A stretch of 64,000 nt of DNA, taken from assembly GCA_011799875.1 (NCBI GenBank), contig CM022297.1:367951105-368015104 (forward strand). Reading direction: 5' to 3'. The notes below the pieces were generated by a model. It saw only the letters and a list, made by a program, of their open reading frames with translations. It was not told the DNA's origin and made no database searches. This DNA is from Thinopyrum elongatum (Eukaryota; Streptophyta; Magnoliopsida; Poales; Poaceae). The position numbers were made by a program, and so were the translations under genes. This document shows positions 1 through 11,455 of this stretch, in pieces. Within the stretch, counting starts at the first letter, position 1, and every line of letters begins with the position of its first letter.

Positions 1-1856
1 CCTCACACTTACCAGGGATTAGTTCATCCCCAGTTGTTCACGTGTTTTACAAAATACTTCATAATGCTATTCGATCTTTCGAAAATTCCTCTACAACCTT
101 TTGCTGTTGAAATTCTTGTCTGCTTCCATTATGGTTAATTCCATATGTCTAATAGTCTTCGTTGACATTCCTTGTCATTGCCATTTTGAGCCTAATGATT
201 CAATGTGTGCGAATGCACGCAATCATCAGTTGATCCGTTTAAATTATCTTTCCGGCTCAGACGTCTTTCCGAACATGAGCTAGTTCTCGGCAAATCAAAC
301 CTTGATTGATTTTCCATCTAAGTCTATTCAACTTACTCATATTTGATCAGAGCATCTGATTCTGATACACCGATCTGGAAATCATAATTCCTTTGTATTT
401 AAGCATCAAAGTATTCAGATGTTTCTATAATCCGATGCCTTTGCATTCCTTCTTCCTCTGATTGAGTACCGATACTCACATCATCTTCGTTGTGGACAGC
501 CAGACCCATTGCCGGGTTATTATCCGACAGTGTCCTTCACATTCAAAATTCTTGTGAGTTCTTCTCTTGATGCATAATGCCTTTGGTAAATTATATCCTC
601 TACTTTTGTCAACCATGCTCTACTATCGAGCTTGTGTTAATTACCTTTGAAGTCTCTAGTATATGTTCCTAAGCTGCCCCTATGGGTTGAACCTATGCCT
701 TCCCTAATCCGTGTGAACCCGAGAGTTTTCACGAGTCATACTCTTCTGGTGTTTTGCTAGATAAAATTTGAACACTACAACTTCATCGAAAGCGAGAAGC
801 AAATGAAAGGTTATGCATTGAAGAAGTGGGAGTCGACCTTGAACTTTGTGTTCATGCCCATGGAAACGATGTAGACCATCATGGAAGCTTCTTGAAAAAT
901 ATTTATTCATTTGTATAATCCTTACAGGTTTCCTTAACTTGATTCCATGCAGTTATGGTTCTAACCATGTTGTCCTCATTTGCTAACTCCATTCCCATGC
1001 CCTGTCCATTTTTTCGACAAGGTTAAAGCATTTGTCGTTCGCAGATAGACGATCTAGTTCATCTTCTATTATGTTCTATCTTCGGGTATTACCCTCTGGA
1101 ATCTCGAGGATATCATGCTATTGCACTACATCTTATGAATTTTTGGTGAAGTAATACCTTTCCTTGTCTTAGTCATTCTACGGGTTCTGGGTTGATGTCA
1201 ACCGAGAACACCGAAACGAATCTGCACTGCAATTCAATACCCCTAGTAATTTGATGTTGGGAAATTTAAACTAAATCTTGTCATTCCTAGACTATTGGCT
1301 ACATCCTTATCATGCTACCTTTGACCGTGCTACCTCGTCATTCTTGGTGCACAAATTCTTCAAACCGTGAGCAAGGCTTACGTCGAGTTTTCAACATCAT
1401 TTTGTTGTCTTGGAAAGCAACTCTGATTTCGAGCTTGCATCTTGTCTGTTGTTTCCATAATTGTCCACTTCGTCATTACCTTGCTTGATGTCGTCGCCTG
1501 TTCGATTGCATCCTCCTCAAACCTCTCGACAAAATGTGTCGTGATCATCGTCAACATTTTGGCCTCTTTCGGGATGTCAATTGAATTCATGATGAGAAAT
1601 ACCATCCTTGCCCCTCGATGATTTGTATTATCATTGACAACATTCTTGCCTTCTTTACAACACAAACTTGTTCATGTTGTGGAGCTCCTTGCTATCCAGC
1701 TTATATGTTCTACCTTATAGTATTACCATCTTTTATGTCAAGGATGTTGTGCCTCTTAAGAATTCTTGATATAAGTGATACTTCTCACCATCTTCATTCA
1801 TTTCTTGGTCATCATGTTGTTTCTAACCGGAATACCAACAAATGAACTATGAGGTG
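1..1856. repeat. Unidentified old repeat-like DNA, left part
   Basis: No ORF of substance lies here. The same kind of sequence resumes at 25438 after the inserted Gypsy element. The phrase CATGCTACCT followed by a TGGTGCAC word occurs near 1311-1350 and again near 25541-25570, which suggests internal repetition. It may be an old decayed LTR, but I cannot name a family. Confidence 0.4.
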
Positions 1857-2328
1857 TGAGGGAGTCCTAGACTAATTAAGGGGTCCTCGGGCCGTCGACC
1901 CTTTGGGTATGGGTCGGACTAATGGGCCATTAGGGGGTCAAGCTGGAGTGCAGACCTGTGACCGGACAAGACATCTTTGGAGTCGTGGTGTGCTCTCCAA
2001 GTTGGGATTAGCGTGATCTTTCCTTTGTTGTAACCGATCGCTTGTAACCCTAACCCTATTGGTGTCTATATAAACCCAAGGGTTTAGGGGCCTTGGGGAG
2101 AGCCATATTCATTACCTCATACCTTAGGGTTTAGCTCAGCTGATCTCGAGGTAGATCTAATCTGTAACCATACCATACATCAAATACAATCAAGCATGAT
2201 GTAGTGTTTTACCTCTTCGAGAGGGCCCAAACCTAGGTAAATACCGTGTTCATCGTCCCTTGTTCCCATCGATCCTAGATCCACAGCTCGGGACCCCCTA
2301 CCCGAGATCCGCCAGTTTTGACACCGAA
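1857..2328 (+). repeat. 5' LTR of the Fatima-like element
   Basis: Starts TGAGGGAGTCC and matches the copy at 24968-25437. The terminal CA is damaged by an apparent one-base loss. It holds a TATA box and the stretch GAGAGGGCCCAAACCTAGG typical of the R/U5 part of this group. Confidence 0.85.
2067..2074 (+). promoter_or_regulatory. LTR TATA box
   Basis: TATATAAA in the context GTGTCTATATAAACCC. The 3' LTR has the same box at 25174-25181. This is the expected core promoter of the element's sense transcript. Confidence 0.6.
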
Positions 2329-2374
2329 TTGGAGCTTTCATCGAGAGTTCCGCTGTTGGGTCGCCAAAGGATCG

Positions 2375-3724
2375 ATGGCCCGCCTAATCATCGGAGAAGG
2401 CATCAGCTCCGGGGGCCTCTTTGTCCCCGGCCAACTCTTCGCGTTCGGCAGCATTGTGCTGCACGCCGACCCAACTGGTCATCTAGATCAGATCAACAAC
2501 TTCGCCCCCAGACACCAGATTTGATTCAGCAATCTGGAGTACGTTGTAGACGCCCGAGGCGATCTGGTTTTTACCGGATTCGTTGGACCCGCTCCAGGGC
2601 TATCCTCCAATCCGATCTACGGGTTGACCCCGATCCCCCATCCGGCCTCAGACCCGGACGTCTCCGCCTCGAATAGAGACCGAGAATCCCCTTCGACCGC
2701 AGTGACCGCTGAAGACCTATCTTCGGGCCACAACGCGACAACATTGTTCGGACGCTGAGAATCGGTTTCGGCCGAACCCCTTCCTTGCAGCAATTCTGCA
2801 GCCTTGAGCCCCAGCGACGGGCCGACGTTCGACAGCCCGGAGTCATTCCTAGCCGAACTCCCCCTTGATAACTCGGCTTTGAGCCCCGTCACGGAAGCAG
2901 TATCCAAAGACCAAGTATTGTCCTCGGTTTCTTACGGCTATCCGGCCCCAGACCTCAAGGCTAACTCGGCCCCTAAAGATCAGGATCCGGCCCCGACCCC
3001 GATCCTTCTTTGCACCGCCACATCGGAAGACGGCCCCAGGCGGCCATCGCATACCAGTCCGATGATCCTTGCGTAATTAAACGAGGCGTAGGACCGAATC
3101 CAGATGATGACTATTCGGGAGGACCCACCCTCGGCTTGCGCTCAGCAATCCTTAGAGGCACACCTCAGGGAATTTTGCGTCCCACCCACCACCCACCTCA
3201 TGGCCACAATCGAGTACTTAACTGACATGTTGGACTACACCTCAGAAAACGCCTACTCCATGGACGAGGACAACAGGGCAATCGCCAACGACGACGCCCC
3301 ACCACCCACCACCGGCCGCTGGACGGCCATGCCCACTTACGACATTTATATGGTGGACACTCCGAAGGACGACAGCAACCCCAAGAGGGATAGCGGCAAG
3401 CTCGGCGAGGAGCCATACATGCGCCATAGACAACGCCGTCGCTCCAAGGCACGCCGAAGCCACGCGAGCAACACGTGCACAGCAGAGAAAGGCACTCCGG
3501 ACAACGCGGACGACCTCGAGGACCACGGTGCCGACGAGCAACCTCAAGCCGACCACGAGGAGCAGGACCCGCTCAACCTAGAGGACCTTGGTGACTTTGA
3601 AGACAGCAACTAACCCCCCCCCCCTTCCGAAGAGGAGGTTAGTTTGGGCGAAGAGGATTTCATCGTCCCCGAAGACCCGCTGGATCAAGAGCGGTTCAAA
3701 CGGTAGCTCGTTGCCACCGCGTGC
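2375..3724 (+). pseudogene. gag N-terminal acidic region, broken by stops
   Basis: A single frame runs from ATG 2375 without a frameshift but is cut by stops, including TGA 2522, a stop near 2756, TAA 3074, TAA 3611 and TAG 3704. The first 49 residues form a short leader rich in small hydrophobic residues. The rest is acidic and proline-rich with low sequence complexity. The frame continues directly into the gag core, so this is the N-terminal part of one decayed gag reading region. It makes no protein in this state. Confidence 0.65.
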
Positions 3725-4752
3725 AACTTGAAGAAACAGCAACAGAGAATAAAGACCGAGCAAGACACCCTCAATGACAGATGGACTAAAGTCCTAGCTG
3801 CTGAAGAGGAGTACGGCTACGAGCAGCAGACCAAAAGTTACCCAATGCGAAAGCTTCTGCCGCAATTTGACGATGAGGCCATAGAGCCACCACCTGCACG
3901 GCAAACTCAGGCGGACCAGCCAGACCGCCCCCCTCGAGGATGGGATAGGCCCGCTGATAAAACCGAACATCCTCTTGCCCCCCCTCGTTGCCCAGGCAAG
4001 GAGCCAGTTCGGCCGACCTACGAGTACGACTTACGACGCGACCTAGACGCCCGTGCAGGTCGGACAAGGTCCATCTACGGACCTAAAGATAACTCTCCTG
4101 TTCGACGGGATGGTTACCAAGCTTGCTTAGACCGAAACAACAGAACTCGGGAACAACACCGAGCACGGATGACAGATGGTCTCCGGTGCGACGTAGCCCG
4201 AGTCAGGGGCGCCGCTCATCCTCTGTGCTTCACAGACAGAGTGATGCAGCACCAATTTCCGGAAGGCTTGAAGCCCGTCAACATCAAACCCTATGATGGG
4301 ACGACAAATCCGGCCGTATGGATAGAAGACTTTTTACTACACATCCACATGGCGAGAGGCGACGACCTGCACGCCATCAAATACCTACCATTGAAGTTCA
4401 AGGGTCCGGCCCGACAATGGCTAAACAGCCTCCCCGAAGACTCCATAGGATGTTGGGAGGAGCTCGAGGACGCTTTTTGAGCCAACTTTCAGGGTACTTA
4501 TGTTCGACCCCCGGATGCCGATGACCTGAGCCACATAATCCAGCAGACTGGCGAGTCAGCCCGGCAATTCCGGAACCGGTTTTTGACCAAGAAGAACCAA
4601 ATCGTCGACTGTCCGGACGCTGAATCTATAGCCGCCTTCAAGCACAATATTCGGGATGAATGGCTCGCACGACAGCTCGGACAGGACAAGCCGAAGACAA
4701 TGGCGGTGCTCACCTCCCTCATGACCCGTTTCTGTGCCGGGGAGGTTGGTTG
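3725..4752 (+). pseudogene. Retrotransposon gag core (capsid-like), broken
   Basis: The frame carries the typical plant Gypsy gag pattern: FPEGLKPVNIKPYDGTTNP, then W-IEDFL, LPLKFKGPARQWLNSLPE, and after a stop the residues HNIRDEWLARQLGQ. TGA at 4478 interrupts the aligned core where an arginine codon (CGA) is likely in intact relatives. A frameshift near 4745-4760 moves the following zinc knuckle into another frame. Gag would package the element RNA into virus-like particles in the cytoplasm. Confidence 0.85.
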
Positions 4753-5880
4753 GCTCGTAGAAGCACCAATCCAGAAGTCCCCGGCACCTCCGAGGTCCGG
4801 GACGGGAATGGAAAGCCACGGCGCAATAAGAACAAGCGTCGCCACAACGACGGTGAAACCGAGGAGACGGCAGTAAATGCCGGATTCTGTAACCCAAAGT
4901 CCGGGTCACGGAAAAAGCCTTCTAAAGGAAATCAGGATGGGCCAAATAAATTGGACGCTATCCTGGACAGGCCCTGCCAAATTCATGGCACCGCCAAAAA
5001 ACCTGCTAACCACACCAACCGTAATTGTTGGGTGATAAAGCAAGATGGCAAGCTCACCGCCGAAGACTCGGGCAAAAGCCCATGAAGCAAGGACGATGAT
5101 GAGCCCCGCAGGCCGAACAATGGAGGCCAAAAACCCTTCCCCTCCGAGGTCAAGAAGGTGAATATGATCTACGTCACCCATATACCAAGAAAGGAGAGGA
5201 AGCGCGCGCTGCGGGATGTGTACACCGTCGAGCCCGTAGCGCCAAAGTTTAACCCGTGGTCGGCTTGCCCGATCACCTTTGACCGCAAGGACCGTCCGAC
5301 CAGCATCCGTCACGGAGGATCGATGGCCCTGGTACTCGACCCCATTATCGTTGGGTACCACCTCACGAGAGTCCTAATGGACGGAGGCAGCAACCTCAAT
5401 CTAATTTACGCAGACAGGGTGAAGAAAATGGGGATTGATCCATCAAGGATCAAGCCCAGCAACACCACCTTCAAGGGGGTTATTCTGGGTGTAGAGGCCC
5501 GATGCTCAGGCACGGTAACGCTGGAAATAGTATTTGGCTCGCCGGACAACTTCCGGTCCGAAGACTTGATCTTCAATATCGCCCCATTCCGCAGTGGCTA
5601 TCACACCCTCCTCGGCCGAACGGCGTTCGCCAAGTTCAACGCCGTCCCACACTATGCATATCTCAAGCTAAAGATGCCTGGGCCTGCAGGCATCATAACG
5701 ATAAACGACAACACGGAGCGCTCACTCCGGACGGAGGAACACACTGCGGCCTTGGCGGCCGAAGACCAGTCCGTCGCCAGTAGGCCTCGGTATCAGCCTG
5801 CCGTAAAGGCAAAAGATACGTTTAAACAGGCTCGAGCCCGATCCCCGTCATGGGAACCCGCTTGCGTTCGCCACAAATAG
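4753..5880 (+). pseudogene. gag zinc knuckle plus aspartic protease-like domain
   Basis: Open in the frame of 4660-5085 and 5158-5880, with one TGA at 5083. A zinc-knuckle-like C-x2-H-x8-H-x4-C is encoded at 4975-5028. The protease-like part has VLMDGGSNLNLIY with the DGGS stretch at 5380-5391 in place of the usual D-T/S-G, then a GYHTLLGR motif. The frame ends at 5880 before any reverse transcriptase. DGGS at the active-site position seems usual for this group, so I do not read it as damage. Confidence 0.75.
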
Positions 5881-6579
5881 GGATACGCTCCCCATGCTAC
5901 GTCCACCCCCTCGCGCGTTACGTGCCTCGACAACACAATTTTGTGCTCAAGATACCATGGACGGCAGTGGGGGCCTGTAGCACCATGTGTTCGGCTCAAC
6001 CGGACCACTTTATAAACTCGCCCTTGGATGATAACGGGCAGGACTCTGGATTCGGTAGCCATCAAGCTACAACGGCAGGATTACATCTCAAGGCTCCTAT
6101 TGAATGCACCCTCCGCCAGCACACGTCGTTTTAAACGGATGTCCAATTCGCTCCCCTCCACCTCGCAGAAGAAAAGGCGCAGACGTGCAGCAGGGCACAG
6201 TTGAGGCTTCGACCCACGCATCAAGGCCCTGTGTAAACCTTTCTCTATAGAATTCTCTTTCCTTACTTATTATAAATGCCTCAGCAGTTTGAATTGTACG
6301 GAGTAGACGTCCAGAGCTTATGAAAAAACAATAAAAACATCCTTTACGGTGTTCGGGCATCCGAATTGTTTCGCACCTTTCTTCTTTTTTTCCTGCTCTT
6401 CGAACAAGCTGGGCATGCAAGCATTAATACAAATTGGGTTATGGACCAAAGGACAGATCTTCCCATCAGCTCCGCATCTTAAGTCCGGCACCACGTCTAC
6501 TCGAGTGTTCGGCGTCTCGGATATTGCACTAGTTCTGAACTATGTCTTGGGTCAATAGCTGGGTTGCCCGGCTCCTGTG
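5881..6579. other. Non-coding internal DNA of the Fatima-like element
   Basis: No supported ORF. In an autonomous relative the reverse transcriptase region would start about here. A polypyrimidine run lies near 6377-6400. It ends at the target site CTTAC (6580-6584) of the nested type I element. Confidence 0.5.
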
Positions 6580-6584
6580 CTTAC

Positions 6585-8182
6585 TGATACGTCTCCAACG
6601 TATCTATAATTTTTGCTTGTTCCATGCTGTTATATTATCATTCTTGGATGTTTTACAATCATTTTATAGCAACTTTATAACATTTTTTGGGACTAACCTA
6701 TTGACATAGTACCCGGTGCCAGTTGCTGTTTTTTGCTAGTTTTTTTACTTCGCGGAATATCAGTACCAAACGAAGTCCAAACACATCGAAACTTTTTGGA
6801 GATTTTTTATGGACCAGAAGACACAACTTGGGCCAAAGAAGTACCAGAGGGGGGCTCTGAGGGGAGCACAACCCACCTGGGTGCGCCTAGGGGCCCAGGC
6901 GCGCCTTGGTGGGTTCTGCCCACCTCGGCCGCCTCCCGCACCGCCTCTTAGCTCTATAAATACCCCAATATTCAAAAAACCCTAGGGGAGTCGACGAAAA
7001 ACAATTCCAGCCACTGCAAGTTCCAGAACCACCAGATCCAATCTAGACACCATCACGGAGGGGTTCACCATCCTCATTGGTGCCTCTCCGATGATGCGTG
7101 AGTAGTTCATCATAGACCTACGGGTCCGTAGTTAGTAGCTAGATGGCTTCCTCTCTCTCTTTTGATTCTCAATACAATGGTCTCTTGGAGATCTATTTGA
7201 TGTAACTCTTTTTGCGGCGTGTTTGTTGAGATCCAATGAACTTTGAGTTTATGATCAGATCTATATCCATGAAAGTTATTTGAGTTTTCTTTGATCTCTT
7301 ATATGCATGATTACTTATAGCCTCGTATTTCTTCTTCGAATCTTTGATTTAGTTAGGCCGACTAGATCGATTTTTCTTGCCATGGGAAGAGGTGCTTTGT
7401 GATGGGTTCGATCGTGCGGTGTTCTTTCCGAGTGACAGAAGGGGCAGCAAGACACACATGTATCATTGCTATTAAGGATAACAAGATGGGGTCTATTCCT
7501 ACATGAATAGATCGTGTCTACATCATGTCATCGTTCTTATTGCATTACTCCGTTTCTCCATGAACTTAATACACTAGATGCATGCTGGATAGCGGTCGAT
7601 GTGTGGAGTAATAGTAGTAGATGCAAGCAGAAGTCGGTCTACTAATCTTGGACGTGATGCCTATATCATGATCATTGCATGGATATCATCATAATTATTT
7701 GAGGTTCTATCAATTGCCCAACAGTAATTTGTTTACCCATCGTATGCTATCTTTCTTGAGAGAAGCCACTAGTGAAATCTACGGCCCCCGGGTCTATTCT
7801 TTATCATATTGCTTTGAGATCTATTTTTATTCGCTTTTATTTTCAGATCTATTATTCCAAAACCCAAAATACCTTGCTGCACTTTTTTATTACTTGTCTT
7901 ATTTCGTGTTTTATCGAGATCTATTTATTCATTCTATCACAATTTTTACCCCGTCAACTTGACAATTTCTGGCACTGTTACCCGTTGAGGGATTGACAAC
8001 CCCTCCTAATCGTCGGGTTGCAAGTATTTGTTCTTTGTGTGCAGGTACTGTTTACATAGTGTTGCTTGGTTCTCCTACTGGATTGATACCTTGGTTTCAT
8101 AACTGAGGGAAATACCTACCGTAGATGTGTTGCGTCATCCCTTCCTCTTTGGGGAAATACCGACGCAGTTCAAGCGACATCA
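6585..8182 (+). repeat. 5' LTR, type I
   Basis: Begins TGATACGTCTCCAACG and ends CAAGCGACATCA just before the PBS. A TATA box TATAAATA at 6955-6962 marks the probable U3 end. Short ORFs inside are repeat artefacts. Confidence 0.9.
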
Positions 8183-8193
8183 AAAGGAATTTC

Positions 8194-8211
8194 TGGCGCC
8201 GTTGCCGGGGA
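8194..8211 (+). promoter_or_regulatory. Primer-binding site, tRNA-Asp type
   Basis: TGGCGCCGTTGCCGGGGA is the full complement of the 3' end of plant tRNA-Asp including CCA, placed 11 bases after the LTR. It would prime minus-strand synthesis. Confidence 0.85.
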
Positions 8212-8405
8212 GATATCATCAACATCTATCAGGTTCCTAATCACAAATCTCATCTCCTTGCAGTTTACTTTATTTGCCATTTGCCTCTCGTTTTCATCTC
8301 TCCTGCTTCACAAAAATTTGCCGTTTTATTCACCCTCTTTTTCGTTCGCCGTTTTTCTCGTCAGATTTGTTTTTGTGTGTGATCTTGCTTGCCTACCTTG
8401 TCACC

Positions 8406-8969
8406 ATGGCTAGCATGACTACCCCTCATTTGTCACCAAATTTTGAAGTTTTATACTTCAAACAAAGATAATGAGAAAATTTGAAGGACGCTTGGTATAG
8501 GCTAATGAAATCCTATCGTATTTGCAACCTAAAGGGGGATGCAAAGATTTTGCTTTGAAATTTTTATATAGGATTAGCCCTGCATCATAGACAGCTTCTG
8601 GATTTTGCCGCTAAAGGGAACTTTATCGAGCTTGATGCTAATACCACTTATGAGATTCTAGAGGGAATTTTGGGAATTCCACCAATCAAAAAGGGGATTT
8701 CTTTTACTCAAGAAGGGGTTCAAGTTTTAGACAAGTTGAGTGATTTGCATAAACATATGGTCGAGCTTCAAAAATATAATGAACCTCTTAAACATATTAG
8801 TGGAAATCTCAATCACATGAATACTTTGATTACTCTTTGCAATAAGTGATTGGATATCTTAGATCTTAAGATGGTTTCTTTTCCTGAGAATTTGGGGAAG
8901 CGTAAAGAGCCTCCCAACTTTGAAAAAGCCCTTACCAAAGTAGCAAAAACTAAAGATGACAATACTTGA
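8406..8969 (+). pseudogene. Short gag-like ORF remnant, four nonsense codons
   Basis: ATG 8406 to TGA 8967-8969 is one unshifted frame of 188 codons with stops at 8469, 8472, near 8557 and near 8847. The words ENLKDAWYRLMKSY, NFYIGLALHHRQLLDFAAKG and TTYEILEGILG match the plant Gypsy gag pattern (LKDAW, FY-GL, LD-AAGG, LIE-L). It ends with D-N-T before the stop, as does the unrelated ORF of the type IV element. Decay by substitutions alone suggests an old insertion. Confidence 0.75.
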
Positions 8970-8980
8970 ATCTATGCATT

Positions 8981-9030
8981 ATGCCTAGCTAGGGGCATAA
9001 AACGATAGCGCTTGTTGGGAGGCAACCCAA
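8981..9030 (+). other. Post-ORF hairpin motif, type I copy
   Basis: ATGCCTAGCT, then AGCGCTTG, then a hairpin with stem TTGGG (9015-9019) and CCCAA (9026-9030) around the loop AGGCAA. It lies 12 bases after the ORF stop. Equivalent copies occur in types II, III and IV. Confidence 0.6.
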
Positions 9031-11455
9031 TGAATAAAATTTATTTTTTCCTTTTTCTTTTTGTTCTTGTGTGTTTGCACAATTATTCCTCTATTATGAT
9101 TGTGTTTTTTATGTTTTAATTAGTGTTTGGGCCAAGCAAAGCCTTTGGGATCATGTTGGGTGATAGTTGATTTGATCTTGTTGGAAAACAAAAACTTTTG
9201 CATCTAGTAAAATAATTTTAGAAAATCACACAAGCGACAAAAAATTCTGAAGTTTTTACAAAAGATTGATATACAAATTGCCTATGTTGTCCTAATTTTT
9301 CAGAATTTTTGGAGTTACCAAAGTATTTGAAGTTTTCAGATTGCTACAGACTGTTCTGTTTTTGACAGATTCTGTTTTCTTTGCGTTGCGTGCTTATTTT
9401 GATGAATCTATGGACTTTATCGGGGGGTATAAGCCATAGTAAAGTTGGAATACAATAGATATAATGCAATAATAAAATATGAATGGGTTTGCAACAGTAC
9501 TTAGAGTGGTGATTTGCTTTGTTATACTAACGGATCTCACGAAGGTTTTGTTATGTTTTGTGTGATTGAAGTTTTCAAGTTTTGGGTGAGATCACGATGG
9601 ATGAAGGAATAAGCAGTAAGAAGAGCTTAAGCTTGGGGATGCTACTGCACCCCAAGGTAATATTCAAGGATGAACAAGCAACTAAGCTTGGGGATGCCCC
9701 GAGTGGCATCCCCTCTTTCTTCTAATGACCATCGGTATTTTACTTGGAGCTATATTTTTACTGGTCACATATCATGAGTTTTGCTTGGAGCGTCTTGTAT
9801 TATATGAGTCCTTGCTTGTTTTGATTTTTAGTTTGTCACAAGTATCCTTGCTGGACACACCTATTTGAGAGAGCCAAAATTATGCTATGATTTGTTAGAA
9901 TTGCTCTTTATGCTTCACTTAAACTTTTTGAGCTATGGAATTGCTCTAGTGCTTCACTTATATCTTTTTAGCACGGTGTGCTTTGCTATTTTTGAAGAAA
10001 TACTCTCATGATTCACTTATATTTATTTGAGAGTTAGTAACTTTGAAGAAATTCTCTCATGCTTCACTTATGTTATTTTGAGAGATGAAATTTTTTATGC
10101 TCATGTTCTTCACTTAAATTTCATTGAGCTTGCCAAAAACAATTGCAATGCATGAAACTAGTCCCAAAGTGATAGATATTCAAGAGGGATATAATAAAAA
10201 CTTTCATGAAGATCATTGGACAAAATAAACTTGATTCTTTGTAATAGTTTTGAGATATGATGATAGTGATATGTGAGTCATGTTGGTGAGTAATTATGCT
10301 TTAGTAACAATATTGGTGTTAAGGTTTGTGATTCCCTATGCAAGCACGAAAGTCAATAGTTATGCAATGAAATTACATCCTACTTGTGGTGCATTATTCG
10401 GTGTTAGTTATGCTTAATGCTCGCTTATGTGATTTTTCGTTTCTTGGTTGGATGCTTCTCAATCTTTTTGCTAGCTTCACTTGTACTAAGTAGGAATACT
10501 ACTTGTGCATCCAAAATCCTTAAACCCAGTTTTGCCATATGAGTCCACCATACCTACCTATATGCGGTATTCCAGTGCCGTTCTAAGCAAATTTGTATGT
10601 AGCATCTCTAATTTTCAAAATAATTTCCTTTTTGTGTGCTCGTACTGCTCATGAAACGGTAGGGGGTGGCTGATATTTTTTCATGCTAGATGTGTTATTC
10701 TCAAGATGAGTGTTTATTCACTTGTCATTGCACGAGAGTACGGCAAAGGTATTAGGGATGCCGAGTCCCGAAATGAAAAATGAATTTACTTTATGTTGTC
10801 AAATAATAAATTCCTTGGAAAGTGTTGGTATGGACGGTACCCGTGGATACGCCTAGCCGTGGAATATGAAAGTATGGTGGAAAAAGGAATACACTTTATT
10901 TTCTGTTTGGAAACCGCCTATGATATATCGAGCATGGAAAGTATTGGGAACTACTCGATCTTTTTCGTTGACAGGAAAAGCATGCCACCCAAAATGTTTT
11001 ATCTCTCTTTTTCGCTTTGAGCTCTGGCACCTCTACAAATCCCTACTTCCCTCTGTGAAGGGCCTTTCTATTTACTTTCTTTTATTTATTTTTATTTGAG
11101 TCTCCATCTTCTCTTATAAAGCACCAACTAAGGGGCACTATGATCATACTTGAGCATTGGATGTAGCTAATATGCGAGTGTGTTTCATGAATGGATCAAT
11201 GATTGAGCATGATGGGCTAGGGATAACTTTCTTTAGTGTTGATATTTTGAAAGACATGGTTGCTTATTGATGTGCTTGAGTATTTAAATCTTCATGTCAA
11301 AACTAGACTATTGATTTGAACCATATAAAAGTCCAAATGTCCATGCTACAAAGAAAAGAATATGTGATGAACATGATAGACAACATTCCACATCAAAAAT
11401 TTTGTTTTTATCATTTACCTACTCGAGGACTAGCAGGAATTAAGCTTGGCGATGC
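9031..11455 (+). other. Non-coding 3' domain of type I, with PPT
   Basis: No credible ORF. It holds a conserved stretch around 9525-9600 (ACGGATCTCACGAAGG onward) also found in types II, III and IV, then the twin hairpin, then a series of GCTTCACTTA words near 9900-10110. It ends in the polypurine tract 11442-11455, AAGCTTGGCGATGC, which carries one change from the AAGCTTGGGGATGC of its relatives. Confidence 0.6.
9632..9713 (+). other. Twin hairpin with internal PPT copies, type I
   Basis: Hairpin 1 pairs CTTGGGG (from 9632) with CCCCAAG (to 9656). Hairpin 2 pairs GGGGATGCC (9690-9698) with GGCATCCCC (9705-9713) around the six-base loop CCGAGT. Each begins with AAGCTTGGGGATGC, the word that forms the PPT beside the 3' LTR in relatives. 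Confidence 0.6.
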
